Part shown: positions 1 to 6,457 of the stretch, piece after piece
Layout of the letters: each line of letters starts with the position of its first letter
Numbering within the stretch: position 1 is the first letter of the stretch
Origin: JAQBDA01 sp041301185
GTDB taxonomy: Bacteria; Chloroflexota; Anaerolineae; Anaerolineales; UBA4823
Length of the DNA: 9,462 nt
Assembly (NCBI GenBank): GCA_041301185.1
Contig: JBFYSV010000130.1
Coordinates: 1-9,462 of the forward strand
Direction of reading: 5' to 3'
Translations under genes and position numbers: made by a program
Notes under the pieces: model-generated
Database searches by the model: none
Told to the model about the DNA's origin: nothing
Seen by the model: only the letters and a program-made list of their open reading frames with translations

Positions 1-2
1 AA

Positions 3-665
3 GTAAGGGGATATTCCGGTATCGAATTATGGAATGGGATGTCGGAGTTCAAGTCTCTCTTGAAAAGCAAACTTCATGCGATATATTATGCGTACAATCC
101 TCGTCGTGTTGCTCGCGGTCCTTTCGAGGATACACTCAAGCAATGGGATCTACTGCTGGCATCCGGGAGGCGAGTTGCTGCAATCGGCGGGTCAGATGCG
201 CATGCCATCCCAGCCAGCTTAGGTCCTCTGAAGCGGACTTTGTTCCCCTACGATTTCCATTTCAAAGCCATCAATACCCATATTCTCACTCCAGATCCCT
301 TGAAGGGTGTTCTGGCAGAAGACCGCCAGATTATACTGGACAGCCTTGGCAATGGACGCGCCTTCATAGGTTATGATCTGCCGGCGCCTACCCGGGGATT
401 CCGCTTTACTGCAAACGGCAAGGATCGCACAGTATCAATGGGAGAAGAGATTTCGGCTGTTCAGGGAGTCACGTTTCAAATTCGTCTACCCCGACCAACG
501 GAATGCCGTCTCATCAAAGATGGCAATCCAGTTAAGATCTGGAATAAGAGAGAAACCTGCACATTTATCACAGCCGATCCGGGTATCTACCGGGTGGAAG
601 CTTATATGAACTATCTCGGTCATCGCCGGGGCTGGATATTTAGCAATCCTATCTACGTAAGGTAA
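3..665 (+). CDS. PHP-domain metal-dependent hydrolase, C-terminal part (CehA/McbA-like), 5' end outside window
   Basis: The frame is open to the left edge. In-frame codons before the first ATG (39) read VRGYSGIELWNG, which joins smoothly to MSEFKSLL, so the gene starts upstream and ATG 39 is internal. Counting from that Met, the SDAH motif at residues 52-55 (192-203) fits a late metal-binding Asp/His pair of the PHP fold. The GIELWNG segment, the HAIYYAYNP segment and the ending GWIFSNPIYVR are typical of PHP proteins of the CehA/McbA type. The roughly 85 C-terminal residues look like a beta-rich accessory domain with no further catalytic motif. Known for the superfamily: metal-dependent phosphoester hydrolysis. 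The substrate here cannot be read from the sequence. The TAA stop overlaps the uvrB ribosome-binding site, so the two genes are probably co-transcribed. The family call is fairly sure; the function is open. Confidence 0.82.
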   Translation, partial: VRGYSGIELWNGMSEFKSLLKSKLHAIYYAYNPRRVARGPFEDTLKQWDLLLASGRRVAAIGGSDAHAIPASLGPLKRTLFPYDFHFKAINTHILTPDPLKGVLAEDRQIILDSLGNGRAFIGYDLPAPTRGFRFTANGKDRTVSMGEEISAVQGVTFQIRLPRPTECRLIKDGNPVKIWNKRETCTFITADPGIYRVEAYMNYLGHRRGWIFSNPIYVR

Positions 666-667
666 GG
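663..667 (+). promoter_or_regulatory. ribosome-binding site for uvrB
   Basis: TAAGG overlaps the stop codon of the upstream PHP gene and lies 5 bases before GTG 673. The alternative ATG at 685 has no comparable purine-rich sequence at a proper distance. The site therefore favours the GTG start and suggests translational coupling with the upstream gene. Confidence 0.5.
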
Positions 668-672
668 TTATT

Positions 673-2724
673 GTGGACACAAACATGAAATTCAAGCTTG
701 AAGCGCCCTACCAGCCAATGGGTGACCAACCAGAAGCAATCCGGCAATTGGTTGACGGCATTCTGCGTGATAAAAAGCACCAGGTATTGCTGGGCGCCAC
801 CGGTACCGGCAAGACATTCACAATAGCATCCGTTATCGAAAAAGTGCAAAAACCAGCCCTGGTGATGGCGCATAACAAAACCCTGGCCGCCCAGCTCTAC
901 GCTGAGTTCAAAGAATTCTTTCCAGAGAATGCGGTAGAGTACTTTGTTTCCTACTACGATTACTACCAGCCTGAAGCCTATGTACCCCGGCATGATTTAT
1001 ATATCGAGAAGGACGCTGATATCAACGAAGAGATTGAGCGTCTCCGCCTCGCTGCAACCACAGCCTTAATGTCCCGTAAAGACGTAATCATCGTAGCCTC
1101 CGTATCCTGCATCTACGGCATCGGCAATCCTGAAGCATACGGGCGGGTGGTGATCAACGTGGAAAGCGGTAAGATCTACCGCCGCAATGCTTTGTTGCGC
1201 CAACTCATTGAAGGACAGTATGAGCGCAATGATCTCGAGTTGCGTTCCGGAACCTTCCGGGTACGGGGTGACACCCTGGAAATCATCCCGGCATATCAGG
1301 AAAAGTTCGGGTACCGCATCACCTTCTTCGGGGATGAAGTTGAGCGTCTGGTTGAGTTCGACCCTTTGACCGGCGAGCTGCGCCGCCAGCTTTCCACAAT
1401 CCATATCTACCCTGCCAAGCACTTTATCACCGATCAAGACAAACTCCAACAGGCAATCATCGATATTGAGGCTGAGCTGGCAGGACGTATCGCTGAGTTT
1501 AAATCTAACGAAAAGTTGCTCGAAGCCCAAAGGCTTGAGCAGCGCACCTTATACGATTTAGAGATGCTGCGGGAAGTGGGCTACTGTTCCGGAATCGAAA
1601 ATTACTCGCGCCACCTGGATCAACGACCTGGTGGATCTCCACCGTGGACTTTGATGGATTATCTCCCGGGCGACTATCTGTTGATCCTGGACGAGTCTCA
1701 CATGACCGTTCCCCAAATCCGGGGCATGTATAACGGTGATCGCTCCCGCAAAGAAACCCTGGTAGATTATGGTTTCCGCCTGCCATCCGCCATGGATAAC
1801 CGCCCGCTGAAATTCAAAGAGTTCGAAGCTCACATGGGCTACACAATTTACACGTCTGCAACCCCGGGTCCGTACGAGTTGCAGCGCGCCGACCAGGTAG
1901 TTGAACAAATCATCCGCCCAACCGGCCTGGTGGACCCTGATATAATCGTCCGGCCCGTCGAGGGACAGGTAGACGACCTGGTTGCTGAGATTCGCAAACG
2001 GGTGGAGCTGGGCCAGCGTACACTGGTGACGACCCTGACCAAGCGTATGGCAGAGAAGCTAGCCGATTTCTTAATGGAGTTGGGCATCAAGGTTCACTAC
2101 CTACACTCCGAAATCGACACGCTGGAGCGGATTGGTATCCTGCGCGACTTACGCCTGGGTGTGTTTGATGTTGTCGTGGGAATCAACCTGCTGCGTGAAG
2201 GCCTGGATTTACCTGAAGTATCGCTGATCGCCATCCTGGATGCTGATAAAGAGGGTTTCTTACGCTCGGATACTGCCCTGATACAGACGATTGGCCGGGC
2301 AGCCCGGCATGTCGAAGGAAAAGTCATCATGTACGCCGACCATACCACCGCCTCAATGCAAAGAGCCATTGATGAAACCAACCGCAGGCGTGCCAAGCAG
2401 GTCGCGTACAACCAATCTCATGGTATCCAACCGGTAGGCATCTATAAAGCTGTGCGCGACCTCACCGACCAGCTTTCCGTCAAGGCGGTTGCTGAAAGCA
2501 AGGCAGACTATCGGGTGAAGGGTGCCAGCGGGCTTCCAAAATCTGACATCCAGCGAGTGATATCAGAGTTAGAAAAACAGATGAAGGAAGCTGCAAAAAA
2601 CTTGGAATTCGAGAGAGCTGCGGTATTACGCGACCAGATATTTGAGCTGCGGTCTGTGTTAGCGGAAGAGTCGAATGCCCCACCGTGGCAGCGCATCAAA
2701 ATCCTCTCAGGCGAAGAAGATTGA
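673..2724 (+). CDS. uvrB: UvrABC system protein B (excision nuclease subunit UvrB)
   Basis: UvrB is the central cytoplasmic subunit of bacterial nucleotide excision repair. It is loaded onto damaged DNA by UvrA, verifies the lesion with a beta-hairpin and then recruits UvrC for incision. All hallmarks are visible in the 683 residues. Walker A is GATGTGKT at 41-48. The Tyr-rich beta-hairpin (YYDYYQPEAY) begins near residue 94. The DESH Walker B box is at 340-343, helicase motif VI is QTIGRAAR at 538-545, and a C-terminal UVR coiled-coil (roughly 625-665) is the UvrC/UvrA contact. The length matches the usual 660-680 residues and no key residue is missing. The start is taken as GTG 673 because of its Shine-Dalgarno sequence. 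ATG 685 would give the MKFKLEAPYQP form and cannot be excluded. The gene follows the PHP gene by 7 bases and ends 5 bases from the convergent stop of the cyclic-di-GMP gene. No SOS operator was recognised, but the true operon promoter lies outside the window. Confidence 0.98.
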   Translation: MDTNMKFKLEAPYQPMGDQPEAIRQLVDGILRDKKHQVLLGATGTGKTFTIASVIEKVQKPALVMAHNKTLAAQLYAEFKEFFPENAVEYFVSYYDYYQPEAYVPRHDLYIEKDADINEEIERLRLAATTALMSRKDVIIVASVSCIYGIGNPEAYGRVVINVESGKIYRRNALLRQLIEGQYERNDLELRSGTFRVRGDTLEIIPAYQEKFGYRITFFGDEVERLVEFDPLTGELRRQLSTIHIYPAKHFITDQDKLQQAIIDIEAELAGRIAEFKSNEKLLEAQRLEQRTLYDLEMLREVGYCSGIENYSRHLDQRPGGSPPWTLMDYLPGDYLLILDESHMTVPQIRGMYNGDRSRKETLVDYGFRLPSAMDNRPLKFKEFEAHMGYTIYTSATPGPYELQRADQVVEQIIRPTGLVDPDIIVRPVEGQVDDLVAEIRKRVELGQRTLVTTLTKRMAEKLADFLMELGIKVHYLHSEIDTLERIGILRDLRLGVFDVVVGINLLREGLDLPEVSLIAILDADKEGFLRSDTALIQTIGRAARHVEGKVIMYADHTTASMQRAIDETNRRRAKQVAYNQSHGIQPVGIYKAVRDLTDQLSVKAVAESKADYRVKGASGLPKSDIQRVISELEKQMKEAAKNLEFERAAVLRDQIFELRSVLAEESNAPPWQRIKILSGEED

Positions 2725-2729
2725 TACGG

Positions 2730-5435
2730 CTAGCTAACGACCCGCTGTCTGACGCGTGCTGATTTCCGGGCTGCATTGACGATCACCGACTCTCCGGCAA
2801 GCCGGGCGATCTCAATAAACGCATTCACAACCATCGGGTCAAATTGCGTGCCGGCATTCCGTTTTAACTCCTCGATAATTTCGGAGTGAGTCATCCCGTT
2901 GCGGTATGGACGATCTGAAGCCATGGCTTCGATCGCGTCTGCAACCGCAACGATGCGCGCTTCCAGGGGGATATTGTTGCCAGCCAGCCCCTCGGGATAG
3001 CCATTGCCATCATAATGCTCATGGTGATAGCGAATAATTGGAATCAACTGTTCCAGTGCGTTCGATGTCTCAAGAAGATCAGCCCCCACGGTCACGTGCT
3101 CTTTGACAAGCAGGTACTCATCCATATTCAGCTTATCGGGCTTGAATAAAATAGCTTCTGATATCCCCAGCTTGCCAATATCGTGCAACAAGCCAGCCTT
3201 GCGAATAAGCTCTACCTGCTTGGGAGGCAACCCCAGGCGATGGGCTATCAGCACTGCATAATGCGAAACCTGCCTGGAGTGTCCCAATACGTCCGGATCA
3301 CGCAGATCCACCACGGCTGCCAGGGTGTTTAATAGGCCTTCATTTAGTCGCTGAATCTCCTGGGTGCTCTTCTCCAGGGCATAATTCTTGTTTTTTTGTT
3401 CATTGACCATTGATCGCGTGCGATCAATATATTGGATCTGGCTCAGGCGTAGTAAAAGTAAGGGCACCAAAACAACCAACGTCCCGTATAAACCGGCGAT
3501 TTGATAGCTAAACACCAAGGCATATGCGATCAAACCCATTGCCAGGTAATAAGGAGCAAGCCAGCTATACCGCTCAATCCAGATCTGGCGTGCCGATTGA
3601 CCGAAATCCAGGCTCATCCCCAGTGAGATCAACCCCGTCGTCAGGATGTAAGTGATCCCCATAAATGCCATACACAATAGTAACTGGGATATGGGATCTA
3701 AAGCAAGGAAATCAGCACCTGCCAGCTGTAGTATCAGCAGGCACATCATCCCAGCGTTTAGCTGATTGCTGAGGTTAAATGCGAAACGGCTAAACGGGCT
3801 GCGGTATTTGATCAAGGCAACCAGGGCGAAACCCAGGCTGAGGATCAAGACGCCAATCGGGCCAAATAAGAGGACACCCGCAAGCATTGGCGCAGCCGAA
3901 GTGGATACCGCCGTATTCCGGGCATAAATATCAATCGATAACCACTCGGTCAGCACAACCATCAAAACAAAAAAACCAAGCCCCCACCAGTTGATAGCGC
4001 CTTGTGACGAATAGCCGCTGGAAAACAGGTACACAGACACCACAACCAGCAGGGCGATATACCCATTCACAACCCACTTCGGACGTTTATGTACAGTCAC
4101 TATTGGTGGCGCTTCTGATTCTGGCTCAGCATCCTCTTTCACCACGTCCGCCACCTGGCGTAACGGGCTGGGATGATAGATGTAGCCCGGTGCCTTGACC
4201 CGCTCGGCTGAGGCTTGCTTGCCAGGCATGGGTGCTTCCTGCGTTTTTTCTAGACCTAGAAAACCCTCTTCCGAGTAGAGGTAGGTCCCATTTCGCCCCT
4301 TGAGCTTGGCATAATATAAAGCTGCATCCGCATTATGCACGATGTCGCTGGGTGCCTGTTCAAAACCAGAGCGACCTGCAATCCCAAAGCTCATGGTAGC
4401 CTTAATCGGTGTGACGCTGGTCGTTACTGTGAATTCAGCCATTTCGATTCTCTCACGAATGGCTTCGATTCTGGGGAAAGCCTCTTCAGGTTTCGTCTCC
4501 GGCATCAAGATGGCGTATTCTTCACCCCCAAAACGAACCACCACATCATAATCGCGCACAGACTGTTTCAGGATTTCCGAAATCCCGATCAATACTGTAT
4601 CTCCAGCCAAATGCCCATAGGTATTGTTGATATTGCGGAGCAAGTCCAGATCTGCCATCACGATTGTGAGTGGACGGTCAAAACGATTGGCGCGATTGAG
4701 CTCATTCTGCAATGCACGCTCAAAATAGCGAGCATTGTAAAGGCCGGTCTTCGGATCAAGCTCGGATTGCCGTTCGAGAGCCGGAACTCTCAATGTGCTG
4801 TAGATCAAGTAAAGAGGCAACAGCGCCAGGATCATGGCATACGGATTTGCCAGCCAGACCATAGCTGCCACAGCCCCCATACCCATCAAGGTAAAATCCA
4901 GAACAAGTGGGAAAAAGGCAAACACCCCAGATTTGGCGAAAGGCTCGCCTCGGGCAAGCCAGATGACAATTCCAATTAAAAAGTGATTCACCAGGGTAAA
5001 TACCGCCATCGCCGCCAGGATGCCCACCACGCTCCACAGGCTGTTGAGCAAAAAATCTGGGTTAATCCCCTGGTACACCACTCCCGCCAGGAATATGGCA
5101 ATGAGATATGTGCTGATGTTGAATAATTGGATATACCATTTGTACTTGTGCCAGATCCAATCGACCAGGTTTGAAACCAGGATAACAAAAGCAGTTTCAG
5201 CCGGACCCAGCAATACAAAGGTAAAGGCGTAGATAAGAAAACTGATATTGTAATGCGAGCGATCGGTGGGTCCAATGACTTTCAAAATCAATGCAATGGA
5301 GGCTCCGGTGATCAAGAGCACCATCATCCAGGCATTTTCCATCTCCAGGTTGGTAAGACTGTGAATCATCACACCCAGTCCTACCAGGTAGGTAGCGAAT
5401 ATGTATAGTTTCGCTTGGATAGACAATGCTTTCAT
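2730..5435 (-). CDS. multi-pass membrane protein with GGDEF and HD-GYP domains (bifunctional cyclic di-GMP turnover enzyme)
   Basis: The 901 residues form four blocks. Block 1 is an N-terminal membrane module of about six or seven hydrophobic segments (about 8-213). Block 2 is a GGDEF diguanylate cyclase domain (about 225-388). After a charged linker (about 395-452) comes block 3, a second membrane module (about 455-667). Block 4, after a short charged helix, is a C-terminal HD-GYP phosphodiesterase domain (about 700-880). In the cyclase domain the metal-binding DLD is at 262-264, the signature is GGEEY at 303-307 (Tyr where Phe is usual), and the RDYD at 294-297 is an intact product-inhibition I-site, five residues before the signature. 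In the HD-GYP domain, GHS (718-720), HD (751-752), KEH (778-780), HHE (804-806), GYP (812-814) and VAD (831-833) are all present, so it should be catalytic. The two membrane modules resemble each other, indicating an internal duplication. The gene is monocistronic within the window. Its ligand and targets cannot be inferred. ATG 5435 has an AGGGG ten bases upstream. Confidence 0.93.
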   Translation of the reverse strand: MKALSIQAKLYIFATYLVGLGVMIHSLTNLEMENAWMMVLLITGASIALILKVIGPTDRSHYNISFLIYAFTFVLLGPAETAFVILVSNLVDWIWHKYKWYIQLFNISTYLIAIFLAGVVYQGINPDFLLNSLWSVVGILAAMAVFTLVNHFLIGIVIWLARGEPFAKSGVFAFFPLVLDFTLMGMGAVAAMVWLANPYAMILALLPLYLIYSTLRVPALERQSELDPKTGLYNARYFERALQNELNRANRFDRPLTIVMADLDLLRNINNTYGHLAGDTVLIGISEILKQSVRDYDVVVRFGGEEYAILMPETKPEEAFPRIEAIRERIEMAEFTVTTSVTPIKATMSFGIAGRSGFEQAPSDIVHNADAALYYAKLKGRNGTYLYSEEGFLGLEKTQEAPMPGKQASAERVKAPGYIYHPSPLRQVADVVKEDAEPESEAPPIVTVHKRPKWVVNGYIALLVVVSVYLFSSGYSSQGAINWWGLGFFVLMVVLTEWLSIDIYARNTAVSTSAAPMLAGVLLFGPIGVLILSLGFALVALIKYRSPFSRFAFNLSNQLNAGMMCLLILQLAGADFLALDPISQLLLCMAFMGITYILTTGLISLGMSLDFGQSARQIWIERYSWLAPYYLAMGLIAYALVFSYQIAGLYGTLVVLVPLLLLRLSQIQYIDRTRSMVNEQKNKNYALEKSTQEIQRLNEGLLNTLAAVVDLRDPDVLGHSRQVSHYAVLIAHRLGLPPKQVELIRKAGLLHDIGKLGISEAILFKPDKLNMDEYLLVKEHVTVGADLLETSNALEQLIPIIRYHHEHYDGNGYPEGLAGNNIPLEARIVAVADAIEAMASDRPYRNGMTHSEIIEELKRNAGTQFDPMVVNAFIEIARLAGESVIVNAARKSARVRQRVVS

Positions 5436-5460
5436 ACCTGAAGTGCCCCTGGAATTCCGA

Positions 5461-5490
5461 TTTATATTACAAACTTAAAAGAATATACAA
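5461..5490 (-). promoter_or_regulatory. candidate promoter of the GGDEF/HD-GYP gene
   Basis: Read on the minus strand, TTGTAT (5490-5485) and TATAAA (5466-5461) are separated by 18 bases. They would start transcription near 5454, leaving a leader of about 20 bases that contains the AGGGG ribosome-binding site. The -35 match is only 3 of 6. A second -10-like box, a perfect TATAAT on the minus strand at 5519-5514, lies farther upstream but has no good -35 at 16-18 bases. The region is AT-rich, so chance matches are likely. Confidence 0.35.
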
Positions 5491-5583
5491 CAGAACATGA
5501 CATATCTTCCCGGATTATAAATGAAGCATGACACACCTTGTTTGACAATTCTGCAAACTATCTACTCGAATACTCATAACCAT

Positions 5584-5675
5584 AGGACTTACGCAGTTGG
5601 TGGGAGGATGGTGATGTTTGGGCGGGCGTCGCCCGCCCAAACATCACCGATTTTCCCCTGAGCTGCGTAATTACT
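5584..5675. repeat. MITE-like palindromic element with perfect inner hairpin and terminal inverted repeats
   Basis: The inner arms 5610-5628 and 5630-5648 are perfect 19-base inverted repeats around a single central T (5629). An outer pair, TTACGCAG (5589-5596) and CTGCGTAA (5663-5670), is almost exactly symmetric about the same centre. Extending the outer pair to 5584-5596 and 5663-5675 gives 11 of 13 matching positions. The stretches between the inner and outer arms are partly complementary as well (G-rich left, C-rich right). There is no ORF inside. Ends resembling GGACTTACGCA are common termini of bacterial insertion sequences, from general knowledge and not searched. A clear target-site duplication was not found. 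An alternative explanation is a REP-like or regulatory cruciform. Confidence 0.72.
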
Positions 5676-5700
5676 TAAATATATAGAAATATACCGGAAA

Positions 5701-5739
5701 TTCACAACCTCTTCAACCCTTCTTCACAAATTCTTCACA
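5701..5739 (+). promoter_or_regulatory. four direct repeats at 11-bp period, candidate OmpR/PhoB-family operator
   Basis: TTCACA (5701-5706), TTCAAC (5712-5717), TTCACA (5723-5728) and TTCACA (5734-5739) start exactly 11 bases apart. In the last two copies the identity extends to TTCTTCACA (5720-5728 and 5731-5739). Tandem direct half-sites with 11-bp spacing on one DNA face are the known binding pattern of OmpR/PhoB-family regulators; the Bacillus PhoP box is a TT(A/C/T)ACA-like hexamer with about 5-bp spacers. An OmpR-family regulator is encoded 719 bases downstream, and the repeats end 67 bases before the secreted-protein ATG, just upstream of a -10-like box. Binding by that particular regulator is inference. 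Confidence 0.62.
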
Positions 5740-5753
5740 TATCTGCTTTAACA

Positions 5754-5759
5754 TATAAA
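5754..5759 (+). promoter_or_regulatory. candidate -10 box for the secreted-protein gene
   Basis: TATAAA lies 14 bases after the last phased hexamer and 47 bases before the ATG. No good TTGACA-type -35 is present at the standard distance. That would fit an activator-dependent promoter in which the hexamers replace the -35. TAACAT at 5749-5754 is an alternative box. Confidence 0.35.
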
Positions 5760-5794
5760 CATCGGAACGTATCGCTTGTTACTTTCAAAACATT

Positions 5795-5800
5795 AAGGAG
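5795..5800 (+). promoter_or_regulatory. ribosome-binding site of the secreted-protein gene
   Basis: AAGGAG is a near-perfect Shine-Dalgarno sequence six bases before ATG 5807. It fixes the start and predicts efficient translation, in contrast to the response regulator gene downstream, which has none. Confidence 0.8.
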
Positions 5801-5806
5801 TGACCA

Positions 5807-6358
5807 ATGAAGAGAACCTTGTTTGCTACTGTAATGGTAATCACCATCCTGGCGGCCCTTGCCGTGGCTTCGCTCGCCTTCGCCCAGAGCCAGACACCGC
5901 CTGGAACTGATCAACCCTATAATGGCAGTCCGGGATTTGGCACGATGGGCGCTGGTCAAGGGATGATGGGTGGCCGCTGGAATCGAAGCGCCCAGGGGTC
6001 AACCACTACTGGCGCATATGGCCCTATGCACGAGTATATGATCGCGGCTCTGGCACAGGCCTTTAATCTCGCTCCCGAGGAGCTTGAAGCGCGCCATTCA
6101 ACAGGCGAGACCATGTGGGACATCGCAGCTGCCCAGGGTTTCACCCAGGAGCAGTTCGTAGAAACCATGCTTCAGGCGCGCACGACCGCTCTCAGCCAGG
6201 CAGTTGCTGAGGGTGTGATTACACAAGAGCAGGCAGATTGGATGCTGGCACGCATGAACCGCATGGGCGGAGCTGGGGTCGGTCGTGGCGGTGCGGGCTG
6301 CCCAGGTATGGGTGCAGGTTTCCAGGGTCGACCGGGTGGCGGTCGCTGGAATCAATAA
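5807..6358 (+). CDS. small secreted Met/Gly-rich protein with a helical DUF2680-like domain
   Basis: The 183 residues begin with a clear signal peptide: MKR, a hydrophobic core to about residue 24, and likely cleavage after AFA at 26. A Gly/Met-rich segment follows (about 43-56, containing GQGMMGG). Next comes a helical domain (about 74-151) with APEELEA, two [F/I]TQEQ motifs (112-116, 138-142) and the ITQEQADWML stretch, which recalls DUF2680/YckD-type proteins from memory. The tail (154-183) is Gly-rich with one Cys (165). GGRWN occurs on both sides of the helical domain (55-59 and 178-182). The mature part has 11 Met, 2 His and 1 Cys, so metal binding is possible but unproven. No enzyme motif or transmembrane anchor is visible. 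The gene has its own operator-like repeats, a strong ribosome-binding site and a hairpin after its stop, and it precedes a two-component system. It is plausibly an output or feedback component of that system. Its function is unknown. Confidence 0.88.
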   Translation: MKRTLFATVMVITILAALAVASLAFAQSQTPPGTDQPYNGSPGFGTMGAGQGMMGGRWNRSAQGSTTTGAYGPMHEYMIAALAQAFNLAPEELEARHSTGETMWDIAAAQGFTQEQFVETMLQARTTALSQAVAEGVITQEQADWMLARMNRMGGAGVGRGGAGCPGMGAGFQGRPGGGRWNQ

Positions 6359-6377
6359 TCTAGTCCCTTAGAATAAT

Positions 6378-6414
6378 GGGGGTCTGAAGGCTGCCAGGCA
6401 GTTCTCAGACCCCC
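6378..6414 (+). terminator. strong hairpin, probable terminator or attenuator after the secreted-protein gene
   Basis: A perfect 10-bp stem, GGGGGTCTGA (6378-6387) with TCAGACCCCC (6405-6414), encloses a second small stem, CTGC/GCAG (6391-6394, 6398-6401). It starts 19 bases after the stop codon. The following bases are only modestly T-rich (GATTTCTG, then TCCTTTATT), so it is not a textbook intrinsic terminator. It may instead stabilise the upstream mRNA 3' end or allow partial read-through into the regulator gene. Confidence 0.65.
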
Positions 6415-6434
6415 GATTTCTGTCCCTCCTTTAT

Positions 6435-6443
6435 TGTTATAAT
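6435..6443 (+). promoter_or_regulatory. extended -10 promoter of the response regulator gene
   Basis: TGTTATAAT is a perfect TGnTATAAT extended -10. The -35 region (GATTTC at 6415-6420, 17 bases upstream) is poor, as is common for extended -10 promoters. Transcription would begin near 6450, only about 7 bases before ATG 6458. No Shine-Dalgarno sequence lies in between, so the transcript would be almost leaderless. Confidence 0.55.
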
Positions 6444-6457
6444 TACTCCGAAATTTC

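Larger units (their letters stand above)
5436..5806. other. 371-bp divergent intergenic region
   Basis: This non-coding stretch separates the leftward GGDEF/HD-GYP gene from the rightward secreted-protein gene. From left to right it holds leftward promoter candidates (5461-5519), about 60 bases with no recognised feature apart from an isolated TTGACA, a palindromic MITE-like element (about 5584-5675), a short AT-rich stretch, four phased TTCACA-type hexamers (5701-5739), a -10-like box and a ribosome-binding site. No tRNA, small ORF with a good start or riboswitch fold was recognised. Flanking genes are both transcribed away from it, so the hairpin is not positioned as a terminator for either. 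Confidence 0.8.

Noticed and set aside
39..665. ATG 39 as the true start of the PHP protein
   Set aside because: In-frame sequence to the left edge has no stop and encodes GIELWNG, a conserved part of the family, so the ATG is internal to a longer gene.
1066..1530. A 154-codon minus-strand open frame inside uvrB
   Set aside because: It is antisense to well-conserved UvrB sequence and its translation looks like a mirror-frame artefact with no recognisable domain.
4335..4979. A 214-codon open frame on the plus strand inside the GGDEF/HD-GYP gene
   Set aside because: It lies wholly antisense to a clearly conserved coding region (membrane module and GGDEF), has no ribosome-binding site that stands out, and its product has no recognisable domain.
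5542..5547. Perfect TTGACA -35 hexamer on the plus strand
   Set aside because: No acceptable -10 occurs 16-18 bases downstream, and the nearest plus-strand gene is 260 bases away beyond the palindromic element.
5610..5648. Perfect hairpin considered as an intrinsic transcription terminator
   Set aside because: Neither flanking gene is transcribed toward it, there is no long T-tract directly after the stem on either strand, and the extra terminal inverted repeats fit a MITE-like element better.
5701..5739. Phased repeats considered as a CRISPR fragment or simple tandem repeat
   Set aside because: The units are only 6-9 bases with 5-base spacers of differing sequence. This is far too short for CRISPR, while the exact helical phasing fits a transcription-factor operator.
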